A stretch of DNA of 64,000 nucleotides from Limosilactobacillus alvi (GTDB taxonomy: Bacteria; Bacillota; Bacilli; Lactobacillales; Lactobacillaceae), in NCBI RefSeq assembly GCF_016900115.1, contig NZ_JACJJQ010000002.1, positions 38,146 through 102,145 of the forward strand. Reading direction: 5' to 3'. Shown one piece after another: positions 34,025 through 43,462 of this stretch. The notes under the pieces were generated by a model that did no database searches, was not told the DNA's origin, and saw nothing but the letters and a program-made list of their open reading frames with translations. The stretch's first letter is position 1. Each line of letters starts with the position of its first letter. Position numbers and translations under genes: made by a program.

Positions 34025-35554
34025 ATGGATTACTTAATTGGAGTCGATGTGGGAACAACGTCAACAAAGGCAGTTCTCTATAATCAAGAAGCAAAAGTAA
34101 TAGCGAGTTTTAAAGCTGGTTATACCCTCTATCGGGATGCAAGCGGGATGGCTGAACAAGATCCAGAAGCCATTGTTACCGCGGTCAAACAAGTAATTAG
34201 GCAAGCATCTCAGAAAGCGGATTTGGTAACCGGAAAATTGTTAGCGGTATCATTTTCAAGCGCTAACCAAAGTTTGATTTTATTAGACCAAAATCACCAG
34301 CCACTAACTCGGTCAATCACTTGGGCCGATACCAGGGCAAGCAGGGTTGCTGAAAATTTACGCCGTCAATTAGTAGCGAAAACCTTGTTTGCTCATACTG
34401 GGACCCCAATTCATCCGATGTCACCGTTGGTTAAACTAATGTGGTTAAAGCAAACCCAGCCAGCTTTAATGGCCAAGGCTAGGTATATTGCGGATATCAA
34501 GTCTTATCTTTTCTGGAAATTATTCCAAACTTTTAAGGTTGATATCTCAATTGCTTCATGTACGGGACTGTTTAATTTACAAACTAGTACTTGGGATGAA
34601 GAAGCCTTAGCACTAGCTGGGGTTAGCGAAGAACAACTTCCGCAAATTGTAAAGGGGACCAGCCAAGCGCATGACCTGGTACCAGCAGCGGCCCAAGAAA
34701 TGGGGATTCCAGCCAACACGCCATTTGTTTACGGGGCTTTTGATGGGGCCTTATCAAATCTTGGGGTAGGGGCCTTAAAACCAGACACAGTTGCAATTAC
34801 GATTGGGACTTCAGCAGCGGTCCGGGTTGCAACGACTAAGCCGGTGATTGACCCGCAAGAGCGATTATTCTGTTATGCCATTGATGAAGGAATGTATGTC
34901 GTTGGTGGCCCGATTAACAATGGTGGGGATGTTTTCCAATGGGCAGTTGAACACCTCGTGGATAACTCAGCTGTTAAACAAAATGGCGGTAGTGCTTATG
35001 ACTTAGCTAATGAAGTTATTGCTAGTGCACCGGCTGGAGCGCATGGATTAGTCTTCCATCCCTTCCTTGGTGGCGAACGAGCACCGCTTTGGGATGCAAA
35101 TGCACGGGGATCTTTCTTTGGATTAACTCCACTCCACACCCGAGCAGATATGCTCCGCGCGGTGATGGAAGGAATTAACTTCAATATTGCGACCGTCTTT
35201 GCAGCGGTTCGTGATTTGATTGGCGAACCAACTAGTGTTACGGCAACCGGTGGATTTGCTCAATCAGCCGTTTGGAAACAAATGATGGCGGATATTTTAA
35301 ACGTTACCGTTAATATTCCGGAATCGTTTGAGTCTGGCTGTCTAGGAGCAATCACGATGGCGATGAAGAGCCTTGGTCTCATTGATGACTATGCAATCGT
35401 AAAGAATTTCATGGGACCAGTTGAAAGTTACATGCCAGATCAAAAAGCAGTTGCAACTTATCAAGAATATTTACCACTTTTTAAACAAGTCGAGGAATTA
35501 TTGTCGCCAGCTTATTCGGTTGTCGCTCAGCTACAAGCAAAGCAAAAATCATAG
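34025..35554 (+). CDS. gntK: Gluconokinase (FGGY family)
   Basis: The 509-residue FGGY kinase phosphorylates gluconate to 6-phosphogluconate, which enters the phosphoketolase pathway. It has the ATPase phosphate loop GVDVGTTSTKAVLYN, the middle motif VAITIGTSAAVR and the C-terminal FGGY signature region VTATGGFAQSAVWKQMMADIL. The start is ATG 34025 after GAGGAGAG; longer frames overlap the promoter. Adjacent gntP gives the substrate assignment. Confidence 0.92.
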   Translation: MDYLIGVDVGTTSTKAVLYNQEAKVIASFKAGYTLYRDASGMAEQDPEAIVTAVKQVIRQASQKADLVTGKLLAVSFSSANQSLILLDQNHQPLTRSITWADTRASRVAENLRRQLVAKTLFAHTGTPIHPMSPLVKLMWLKQTQPALMAKARYIADIKSYLFWKLFQTFKVDISIASCTGLFNLQTSTWDEEALALAGVSEEQLPQIVKGTSQAHDLVPAAAQEMGIPANTPFVYGAFDGALSNLGVGALKPDTVAITIGTSAAVRVATTKPVIDPQERLFCYAIDEGMYVVGGPINNGGDVFQWAVEHLVDNSAVKQNGGSAYDLANEVIASAPAGAHGLVFHPFLGGERAPLWDANARGSFFGLTPLHTRADMLRAVMEGINFNIATVFAAVRDLIGEPTSVTATGGFAQSAVWKQMMADILNVTVNIPESFESGCLGAITMAMKSLGLIDDYAIVKNFMGPVESYMPDQKAVATYQEYLPLFKQVEELLSPAYSVVAQLQAKQKS

Positions 35555-35566
35555 GAGGATCAAAAG

Positions 35567-36910
35567 ATGCCATTATTGATTGTTTTAATTGGGGTTGCCC
35601 TCTTAATTTTCATGATTATTAAGTTGAAGTTAAATACCTTTGTTTCCTTGGTTGTTACTTCATTCATTATTGCCCTAATGCTTCAAATACCAATTGCTAA
35701 AATTCCAACCACGATTGAAACTGGGATTGGGGGCCAGCTAGGTCACTTAGCCGTCATCTTTGGGTTTGGTTCCATGCTGGGTCAACTCGTTTCTGATTCT
35801 GGTGGTGGTTACCGGATCGCAACGACTTTGATTGAAAAGTTTGGGCGGCGTTGGATTCAAGTTGCCGTTATTTTAGCTTCTTTCATTATTGGGTTAGCTT
35901 TATTCTTTGAAGTTGGGTTGGTTGTTGTCCTTCCAATCATCTTCATTATTGCGCGGGAAATGGATATGCCATTGATGTACTTAGGAATTCCAATGGCGGC
36001 AACTTTGAACGTTACTCACGCCTTTTTACCACCACACCCGGCGCCAACGGCAATTACGGATATCTTAGGGGCTAACTTAGGTCACGTTCTCTTGCTCGGG
36101 ATTATCGCAGCGATTCCGACGATTATTGTTGCTGGTCCGCTTTACAATTACTTTTTACACAAGTTCTACCCAAAGGTTTACCGGAAGAACATGGATATCT
36201 CGGTCTTAGGGGAATACAAGGAATTTAAGCTTGAAGAGACACCAGGTTTTGGGATCTCTGTTTTAACAGCGATGTTACCGGTTATTTTGATTGCAGTCGC
36301 TACGATTTGTTCCTTCATTTTGCCAAAAGGTAACGTTGTGAACGAAGTAATTCAATTTATTGGGGCGCCTGATGCAGCAATGTTGATCTCCCTCTTATTT
36401 GCTGTCTTTACAATGGGCTTGATGCGGAATAAGCAGATGGAAGAAATTTCTAACTCAATGGTTACTTCCGTTAAGCAAATTGCCATGATGCTCCTAATCA
36501 TCGGTGGTGGGGGTGCCTTCAAACAAGTTTTGGTAGATGGGGGAATCTCCAAATATGTTTCGGCGCTGTTTGCCAACACCAGCTTGTCTCCAATCGTAGC
36601 CGCTTGGTTAATCACCGCTATTTTGCGGATTGCTCTGGGTTCATCAACCGTCTCTGCGATGACGGCTGCGGGTTTGATTGCCCCAATGGCTCATCAATTT
36701 GGGGCCAATTCTACGATGGCGGCCTTAATGGTTCTCGCTGTCGGGGCTGGTTCAGTCTTCGGTGGTCACGTTAACGACGCTGGTTTCTGGATGATTAAGG
36801 AATACTTTGGTTTATCCCTAAAAGAAAACTTCATTGCTTGGACGACTTTAACTTGTGTCCTCGCCCTAGCCGGGTTAGCAACGGTTCTCGTAATGGCAAT
36901 GTTTGTTTAG
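35567..36910 (+). CDS. gntP: Gluconate permease (GntP family)
   Basis: The 447-residue permease has about 12-14 spans. GntP family features are HAFLPPHPAPTAITDILGAN and VGAGSVFGGHVNDAGFWMIKEYFG. It imports gluconate by proton symport. It lies 12 bases after gntK with its own GGAGG site, so the two are cotranscribed. Element A follows the stop. Confidence 0.94.
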   Translation: MPLLIVLIGVALLIFMIIKLKLNTFVSLVVTSFIIALMLQIPIAKIPTTIETGIGGQLGHLAVIFGFGSMLGQLVSDSGGGYRIATTLIEKFGRRWIQVAVILASFIIGLALFFEVGLVVVLPIIFIIAREMDMPLMYLGIPMAATLNVTHAFLPPHPAPTAITDILGANLGHVLLLGIIAAIPTIIVAGPLYNYFLHKFYPKVYRKNMDISVLGEYKEFKLEETPGFGISVLTAMLPVILIAVATICSFILPKGNVVNEVIQFIGAPDAAMLISLLFAVFTMGLMRNKQMEEISNSMVTSVKQIAMMLLIIGGGGAFKQVLVDGGISKYVSALFANTSLSPIVAAWLITAILRIALGSSTVSAMTAAGLIAPMAHQFGANSTMAALMVLAVGAGSVFGGHVNDAGFWMIKEYFGLSLKENFIAWTTLTCVLALAGLATVLVMAMFV

Positions 36911-36944
36911 CGAGGGTTATCTAACAGCCAAAATTATCAAAGAA

Positions 36945-37240
36945 GTGAGGTTGGGAAAAAAGCTCCTCGACGGCCTGGTTGGGATAAGAAGAACGAAGGT
37001 TGATTCATTAGAATCGGCCTTTCGTTCGTACTTATCCGCTAAGGCCGTGATTTGGAGCAAACCAGCCAACTGGTTTGGCGTTTGTGAGCCCATGCAAGGC
37101 TGAATAGGTTGGTGCGACCGTTAGGGAAGCAACAGCCATTCAGCTACTGCTTTGACCTTAGTTACTGAGTAACATTCGGAGATGCAAGAGAGGCTGAGAA
37201 GAAACTCGTGTTTCTTCTCAGCCTCTGTTTTTCTTTTTAT
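36945..37240 (+). repeat. Element A, full copy after gntP
   Basis: It is near-identical to the copy at 9078-9361 over head, middle and tail. The outer terminator stem differs: GAGGCTGAGAAGAAAC pairs with GTTTCTTCTCAGCCTC. It ends about 70 bases before the LacI-type regulator start. Confidence 0.87.
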
Positions 37241-37307
37241 CTTGTTTTTTGGAATTCTTTGGGGTTATGATAATTGTTACTAGTTTGGAAAGCGAGAGAA
37301 GAGGTAA

Positions 37308-38315
37308 ATGCGGCAACATGTAACAATTAAAGATGTGGCGAAAGTAGCGGGAGTATCGGTAACGACCGTTTCTCGGTATTTAAATGGGCGATACGATCGG
37401 ATGGGGAAGAAAACCAAAGAACGGATCGCTGCTACCATTAAAGAGTTAAATTATGCGCCAACAGCTTCGGCCCGAAGATTACGCCAAAGCCAGAGTCATT
37501 TAGTTGGTTTATTAGTTGGTAATATGGCCAATCCCTTTTCTTCACTGTTGGCAAAGGGAATTTATGATGTTTTACAACCAGCGGGCTATGATGTTTTATT
37601 AATGAACACCAACGACTCGGTGACAAATGAAGCCCGGGCGTTGGATCGGCTATATACTCAGCAAGTGGACGGAATTATCGTCCAACCCAGTGCAGGAGAA
37701 TTTAGTCAATTTCAAACGGCAATTGACCAGGAAATTCCGTTAGTGGTTGTTGATCGGGAAATTCCTGATCAACCGGCAACGGTGGGAAAAGTAACCAGTA
37801 CTAATCAAACTTCCTGCTTTGATTTAGGAAAATATTTGGCTGAGCAGGGCTACCAAAATATTATTTCGGTAAGTGCTAGGTATGCGGAAGCTTCCGGCCA
37901 AATCCCCCGGATTGCTGGATTAAAAAAAGCGGCTGAACAAGTTGGGTTTAATTATCTTAATATCGCAACTAAAAAGGGGGATACCGTAACCGACTTAGCG
38001 CCAAAGATAAAACAGTGGGTCCAAAGTTTACGGGGGAAAACGGTGATTGTTTCACTGATGGGACCAATTTTGTTTGATCTTTTGGACGTCTTTAAAATCC
38101 TAAAGTGGCAATTTCCAGATGATGTTGGTCTCGTTAGTTTTGATGACTGGGCCTGGTCACGTTTTGTCGGGGAGGGGATCTTTTTGGTTCAACAAGATAT
38201 GGAAACGATGGGTCAATTAGCCGCCAAAAAACTACTCCAACAAATTGAAACGGGGTCGGATCAATCTTGGCCAAGTTTTATTCCGGTTAAGATGGTGCCG
38301 GCACCGTCAATTTAA
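37308..38315 (+). CDS. LacI family regulator, probably of the gluconate operon
   Basis: The 335-residue repressor has the N-terminal LacI helix-turn-helix (VTIKDVAKVAGVSVTTVSRYLNG), hinge helix (TASARRLRQ) and a periplasmic-binding-like effector domain (VGLLVGNMANPFSSLLAKGIY; DQPATVGKVTSTN). It sits directly after gntK-gntP, so gluconate or 6-phosphogluconate sensing is inferred. It would bind the palindromic sites near 33914 or 33994. It starts after AGAGGTAA. Confidence 0.88.
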   Translation: MRQHVTIKDVAKVAGVSVTTVSRYLNGRYDRMGKKTKERIAATIKELNYAPTASARRLRQSQSHLVGLLVGNMANPFSSLLAKGIYDVLQPAGYDVLLMNTNDSVTNEARALDRLYTQQVDGIIVQPSAGEFSQFQTAIDQEIPLVVVDREIPDQPATVGKVTSTNQTSCFDLGKYLAEQGYQNIISVSARYAEASGQIPRIAGLKKAAEQVGFNYLNIATKKGDTVTDLAPKIKQWVQSLRGKTVIVSLMGPILFDLLDVFKILKWQFPDDVGLVSFDDWAWSRFVGEGIFLVQQDMETMGQLAAKKLLQQIETGSDQSWPSFIPVKMVPAPSI

Positions 38316-38323
38316 TATAAAAA

Positions 38324-38388
38324 ATAATCGCCAACGAGAAAAGAGAGCTTATTTCCCAACCTCATCAGTTCTTGTTGGCGATTTTTGA
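38324..38388 (+). terminator. Terminator after the LacI-type regulator
   Basis: AATCGCCAAC (38326-38335) pairs with GTTGGCGATT (38374-38383), then T5, across a long loop. Confidence 0.8.
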
Positions 38389-38621
38389 AAATTAGAATGT
38401 TGTTTTTGCCTTTGCTTTGGATAACAAACAAGGGTGATGACAATTAGTTAATCTTTCTCTGAGAAATTCTTTTGTGATTATAAAATCCGTGGTATCCTTA
38501 AGTTAGATATGGTAGCGTTCGCAATCATTTTATAAGCTGAAAATTAATTTTGCTTAAAATTTGATTAACGCTCCTTAAATTGCAGATTTGTTAAGCAAAA
38601 ATTCAGAAGGGATTGAGTGAT
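38389..38621. other. Upstream region of the polyphosphate operon
   Basis: No coding frame is credible. It is AT-rich, with several candidate promoter boxes but no unique choice, and ends with the AGAAGGGA ribosome site of the first ppx-like gene. No Pho box could be identified with confidence. Confidence 0.35.
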
Positions 38622-40115
38622 GTGACCAAAAAAAATGTCGGGATTATCCTATTACGACCGGACCGCCTGACCTTAACCATTCAAGACGAGAATCAAAAGG
38701 TGGTCACACAAGTTAGGTCCGGAGCGCTCCGGGTTGGGGATGAGTTGGTGGCCAATTATTTGGAAAATATGGACGCCATTACTACTAACTTGGTTGGGTT
38801 TCAACGAGTATTAAAAGAATACGCCGTTAAAGAAGTGGCTTGTTTTGGCGATTTGGACGACTTGGACGATGTTTCTGCCCAATACGTGGCCGATCAAATT
38901 GAAGTTCGGGTTGGTTTGAAGTTGCGGTGGCTCAACAAAAACCAGTTGTTAGCGCAAACTCTTGCCCAAACTTGGCCCCGTTTTAAGCATGAATTAGGCG
39001 ATCAACAATTAACTGGTTATGTACTTTGCGTTGGCCTTTCAAACAGTACTTTATCCTACTTTAATCAAGGACAATTCATGAACTGTTGGGATATTGACCT
39101 TGGAAAGGCCCGGATTAACCAATTAGCAGAAAATCTCCGGCAAACGACGGCTACCCCGAGTGATATTATTACCGACTTCATTAGTTCCAAACTGGAATAC
39201 TTGGTTCCTGAATTGAGTGGGCAATCAGCCCCGGTTCTACTAGTTCAAGGGGTAGAAACCTTAGCTCAACGTTATATCCAAGCCCCAAACGTAATTGCTC
39301 AGGTTGATATGGCGTCCTTTAAGCAACGTTTCCGCCGGATTCTTTCTTCATCGGATCAGTACATTATTCACCAATATGATGTCGATGAACAAAGTGTGGA
39401 TTGGGTCTTACCAAGCTATTTAGTTGTGCGGCAAACGATGCGATTATTGAAGGCCCGGAAGCTTTATGTGACGAGCTTAGACCAACCAGATGGTTTGTTG
39501 GCGGACTATGCGAATAAATTACCGGTAAACGACCTTGTCCGGAGCGCTGCAGATAAGATGGCCCAGCGGTACGGCATTGATGTTTACCACAAAGAGTTCG
39601 TTACTAAAGTGGCGATGCAACTATTTGATGCCTTAAAGCCAATTCACCGGTTGAATAACCATTATCGGTTACTTTTAGAATTAGCATGTAAAGTTGATGA
39701 TATCGGTAACTTTATTAATCCGCAAGGTCACTATCGCCACTCAGCTTATATTCTAGAGGCTAACCCACTAATCGGGATTTCTGACGTTGATAATTTGATC
39801 ATTGCTGAAGTTTCGCGGTACCATTCCTCAGAAGCCCCTGAAATCGATCAGCACCACTTTAAGGAGTTACGGAGTCGGTTGCGGTTACCAATTGCTCAAT
39901 TGGCTGCTATTTTACGGGTAGCAGATTCGCTGGATGATTCACGGCAACAAAAAATTTCGGAAATTAGTCTGAAGTTGAAGGGGGATCGTTTGCTCATAAA
40001 GGCAAAGGCCAATGACGATTTGGTTTTGGAAAAGTGGGCTTTCTTACGGAAAAACAAACTTTTTACCCAGGTTTATGGTTTGCAACCGGAATTGATTGCG
40101 AAGGGAGCAAAGTAA
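38622..40115 (+). CDS. Exopolyphosphatase-like protein with degenerate active sites
   Basis: The roughly 497-residue protein has Ppx/GppA domain order: two ASKHA-fold lobes then a helical HD-like domain. The phosphate loops are lost: the DxGSNS motif reads GIILLRPDRLTL, and the DIGGGSTEL motif reads CVGLSNSTLSYF. In the C-terminal domain LLHDIG reads KVDDIG, while GHYRHSAYIL persists. I infer a non-catalytic or regulatory Ppx paralogue working with Ppk. GTG 38622 is chosen for spacing to AAGGGA; TTG 38613 is too close. It is the first gene of a three-gene ppx-ppk-ppx operon. Confidence 0.8.
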   Translation: MTKKNVGIILLRPDRLTLTIQDENQKVVTQVRSGALRVGDELVANYLENMDAITTNLVGFQRVLKEYAVKEVACFGDLDDLDDVSAQYVADQIEVRVGLKLRWLNKNQLLAQTLAQTWPRFKHELGDQQLTGYVLCVGLSNSTLSYFNQGQFMNCWDIDLGKARINQLAENLRQTTATPSDIITDFISSKLEYLVPELSGQSAPVLLVQGVETLAQRYIQAPNVIAQVDMASFKQRFRRILSSSDQYIIHQYDVDEQSVDWVLPSYLVVRQTMRLLKARKLYVTSLDQPDGLLADYANKLPVNDLVRSAADKMAQRYGIDVYHKEFVTKVAMQLFDALKPIHRLNNHYRLLLELACKVDDIGNFINPQGHYRHSAYILEANPLIGISDVDNLIIAEVSRYHSSEAPEIDQHHFKELRSRLRLPIAQLAAILRVADSLDDSRQQKISEISLKLKGDRLLIKAKANDDLVLEKWAFLRKNKLFTQVYGLQPELIAKGAK

Positions 40116-40116
40116 A

Positions 40117-42369
40117 ATGAACGAAACTGATTTTTACCAACCAAGTAACTATGTAAATCGGGAACTTTCTTGGATTGACTTTAACGGCCGGGTGCTCGAA
40201 GAAGCAGTTGCTCCTGAGAACCCACTCCTTGAACGAGCTAACTTCCTTGGTATCACCCAAAGTAATGTCGATGAATTTTTCATGGTGCGGGTGGCGTCCC
40301 TTCACAAGTTATCAGCTTTTAACGTTACCACGACTGATGCTTCGGGGATGACGCCAGCTGAACAATTAGCGGCCGTCAACGAGAAGGAACACCAAATGGT
40401 GGAAAAACGCTATCAAGTTTACAATGATTACTTATTGCCAGAATTAGCCAAACAGAAAATTTATATCAAACATGTTAATGATCTTGATGAGCGTGAATAT
40501 GATTTCATTAGTCGGTACTTTGAAGACGAATTAATGCCGGTTTTAACTCCAATGGCTGATGACTCTTCGCGGCCGTTCCCGTTTATTGCCAACAATTCTT
40601 TGAATGTCGCTGTTAAGTTAATCCGCGACCTTTCGCAAGTCGAAGCACGGCCGCGAAAAGTCCTGGAAGGGGACCAAGAAGTAACCGAAAACAGCCAAGC
40701 AATGCATGAACACGGCGAAAAGACGAAAGAAAAATTTGCAACGATCCGGGTCCCAGAAATCTATAAACGTCTGCTTAAGTTGCCAACGGGAAATGTCTTT
40801 GTCTTAATTGATGAAGTGATAAAGGAATTTATCGCTAAACTTTTCCCAGGTTACAAAGTTTTAACTACTGGAACTTACCGGGTTATGCGGGATATGGACT
40901 TGGACGTGGCCGAAGAAGATACATCCGACCTCTTACGGGCGGTGCAACACCAATTACGGGCCCGGGAACATGGGAGTGTGATGCGGCTAGAAATTGAAGA
41001 AGACTTTGATAGTTGGCTAGAAAATCACCTGATTGATCGCCTCAAGGTTGATGAAGCCTGGGTTTACCGGGTTAATGGGCCGGTTGACCTGACCTTCTTA
41101 AAAAAGTTAAGTGGGATGGTTGATGGCCATGCTGATTTACGTTATCCATCATATCAAGCTTACCAAGATCCAGCTTTGGACATGGATCATAACATCTTCG
41201 CGGCTATCCGGGAAAAAGATCACTTATTACAACACCCATACGATAATTTCCAATCAGTGGTTAACTTTATTCATCAGGCCGCTGAGGACCCCAAGACATT
41301 GGCAATTAAGATGACCCTTTACCGGGTTTCGGGAAACTCACCAATTATTAAGTACCTTGGCCAAGCGGCTCAACAAGGCAAGCAAGTTACTGTTCTGGTT
41401 GAAGTTAAGGCCCGCTTTGATGAACAAAATAACGTTCGCTGGGCCCGGCGACTTGAACAAATGGGATGTCATGTTATTTATGGATTAGTCGGGTTAAAGA
41501 CCCACTGTAAGATTGCACTAGTAATCCGGCGGGATGATGATGGTATTCGGCGTTACATGCACCTGGGAACCGGGAACTACAATGACGTGACCGCCCACTT
41601 CTACACGGATATGGGGCTTTTAACCTGTGATTATGAACTAGGCGAAGATTTAACCAACCTTTTCAATGCTTTGTCTGGGTTTGCCCGGACCAAGTATTTT
41701 CATAAGCTCCACGCTTCTCCGGACGGCATTCGGGACTTTATCAATGCCAAAATTGATCAACAAATTGCCATTGCCAAGCGGGGGAACCCAGCTCGGATCA
41801 GCATGAAGATGAATTCACTTTCCGATAAGCAAATTATCGCTCACCTTTATGAAGCCGCCGCCGCGGGGGTTAAGATTCGTCTGTTGATTCGGGGAATTAC
41901 TTGTCTTCGAAATGATTTACCAGTCTTAAATGGAAACATTGAAGTACATTCAATTTTAGGACGCTTTCTTGAGCACTCCCGGATTTACTATTTTGAAGGG
42001 GAAGGCCACGAAGAAATTTACCTAGCCAGTGCTGATATGATGACCCGGAACTTAAACCGGCGGGTTGAAGAACTTTACCCGGTAACGGAAGAAGACACAA
42101 AAGCTCAAGCAATTGCGATCTTTGAGAATATGTGGCGGGATAATGTTAAAACCCGGGTTCTGAAAGGAACGGTTTACGAAAAGGTTACTCCAGAAGGCAA
42201 GCGTTTTGATTCCCAAGCTTATTTCATTAAGCAGGCGCAAAAGCACATTAGTGATTTGAACCGGGAAAAAAAGAACCATAAGCGGCTCTCAAATGTCTTT
42301 GAAACCTTAACCCGTCACGTTTCAAACTTACACTTAGATAATACTGGAAAGGATAGTAAGCATGACTAA
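40117..42369 (+). CDS. ppk: Polyphosphate kinase 1
   Basis: It makes polyphosphate from ATP. The 750-residue protein starts YVNRELSWIDFNGRVLEEA and carries the autophosphorylated histidine in RRYMHLGTGNYN (H482) and the second conserved histidine in FLEHSRIYYF (H620), both in phospholipase-D-like domains. ATG 40117 lies nine bases after GGGAG. Its end overlaps ppx by eight bases, so synthesis and degradation genes are translationally coupled. Confidence 0.96.
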   Translation: MNETDFYQPSNYVNRELSWIDFNGRVLEEAVAPENPLLERANFLGITQSNVDEFFMVRVASLHKLSAFNVTTTDASGMTPAEQLAAVNEKEHQMVEKRYQVYNDYLLPELAKQKIYIKHVNDLDEREYDFISRYFEDELMPVLTPMADDSSRPFPFIANNSLNVAVKLIRDLSQVEARPRKVLEGDQEVTENSQAMHEHGEKTKEKFATIRVPEIYKRLLKLPTGNVFVLIDEVIKEFIAKLFPGYKVLTTGTYRVMRDMDLDVAEEDTSDLLRAVQHQLRAREHGSVMRLEIEEDFDSWLENHLIDRLKVDEAWVYRVNGPVDLTFLKKLSGMVDGHADLRYPSYQAYQDPALDMDHNIFAAIREKDHLLQHPYDNFQSVVNFIHQAAEDPKTLAIKMTLYRVSGNSPIIKYLGQAAQQGKQVTVLVEVKARFDEQNNVRWARRLEQMGCHVIYGLVGLKTHCKIALVIRRDDDGIRRYMHLGTGNYNDVTAHFYTDMGLLTCDYELGEDLTNLFNALSGFARTKYFHKLHASPDGIRDFINAKIDQQIAIAKRGNPARISMKMNSLSDKQIIAHLYEAAAAGVKIRLLIRGITCLRNDLPVLNGNIEVHSILGRFLEHSRIYYFEGEGHEEIYLASADMMTRNLNRRVEELYPVTEEDTKAQAIAIFENMWRDNVKTRVLKGTVYEKVTPEGKRFDSQAYFIKQAQKHISDLNREKKNHKRLSNVFETLTRHVSNLHLDNTGKDSKHD

Positions 42370-43318
42370 CCTGGCAATTATTGATCTTGGTTCCAACTCC
42401 TGCCGTTTACAAATCAGCGAAATTTATTCGAATGGGAAGCACCAACTAATAAAGTATGAAAAAGAATTTGTCCGCCTTTCAGAAAATATGGGACCGGAAA
42501 AGATTTTGAAGCCGGAACCGATCGAACGGACAATTACCGCCTTGAAAAAGTTTGCGACCGAATGGCAAGCTTTAAAAGATGTCCGCTTAATTGCGGTCGC
42601 AACTGCCGCAGTGCGCCAAGCAACAAATCAAGCTGAATTTTTGGAACGGGTCAAAAAAGAGGTTGGTATTGAGTTTAACGTCATTTCTGGGGAACGGGAA
42701 GCATATCTAGATTACGTTGGGGTTTCTCGGACCCTCACGATTCAAAATGGCCTAATTATCGATACTGGAGGGGCCAGTATGGAACTGATTTTAGTGGACG
42801 AAGGCCAAGCCGAAGAGGTTATCAGTTTACCAATTGGATCAGTTCTTTTATCCCAACGATACAATTTGGGGGATGTCATTAACCCGGCTGATTTATATGA
42901 TGCCGTGGTTAAGGTGGATGAAGTGTTAACGAGCCAACGCTGGCTTAATCGGGCGCGACACACGCGGGTGGTTGCCCTTGGCGGTAGTAACCGGGCATTG
43001 GCGAAGTTATTCCGCTGGAAGTTGGCCGCTTCGCCAACACATGTTCAGCCGGTTCATGGTCTAAAGATGCAAAGCCAAGATGCCTTTGCCTTAATGCACA
43101 GCTTGGTGGCCGCAAATAAAATTGAACGGACCAAGATGCGCGGGATTGCCGCTGCGCGGGCGGATGTCATTGTGGGGGGCTTATTACCGTTAATGGCCTT
43201 ACTCCGGCAACTTTCAATGCAAGAAGTAATGTTTAGTAATAATGGATTGCGGGAAGGATTGTTATTTGAATATCTCGACCATCAGTTAGATGGAGCTACA
43301 ATTCAAAAACTAAATTAA
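42362..43318 (+). CDS. ppx: Exopolyphosphatase (Ppx/GppA family)
   Basis: The 318-residue protein has only the two ASKHA lobes of Ppx/GppA: IDLGSNSCRLQI at the N terminus (7-18), a catalytic ISGEREAYLDYVGV segment and the phosphate loop IDTGGASMEL. It degrades polyphosphate or pppGpp. Unlike the upstream homologue its motifs are intact. It overlaps ppk by eight bases. A terminator follows the stop. Confidence 0.93.
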   Translation: MTNLAIIDLGSNSCRLQISEIYSNGKHQLIKYEKEFVRLSENMGPEKILKPEPIERTITALKKFATEWQALKDVRLIAVATAAVRQATNQAEFLERVKKEVGIEFNVISGEREAYLDYVGVSRTLTIQNGLIIDTGGASMELILVDEGQAEEVISLPIGSVLLSQRYNLGDVINPADLYDAVVKVDEVLTSQRWLNRARHTRVVALGGSNRALAKLFRWKLAASPTHVQPVHGLKMQSQDAFALMHSLVAANKIERTKMRGIAAARADVIVGGLLPLMALLRQLSMQEVMFSNNGLREGLLFEYLDHQLDGATIQKLN

Positions 43319-43321
43319 TTA

Positions 43322-43361
43322 AAAAATCGTTGGTCGCTATTGATGTAACCAACGATTTTTC
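43322..43361 (+). terminator. Terminator after ppx
   Basis: AAAAATCGTTGGT (43322-43334) pairs with ACCAACGATTTTT (43348-43360). Confidence 0.9.
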
Positions 43362-43462
43362 AGGATTTACGATATTTTTTGTTTGCAAGCGCTTTATTGT
43401 GATATAATTTAGCGTGAAAAGTTTGTTTACTAAAATTTTAGTTAAAAGAAAGGGTGCAAATT

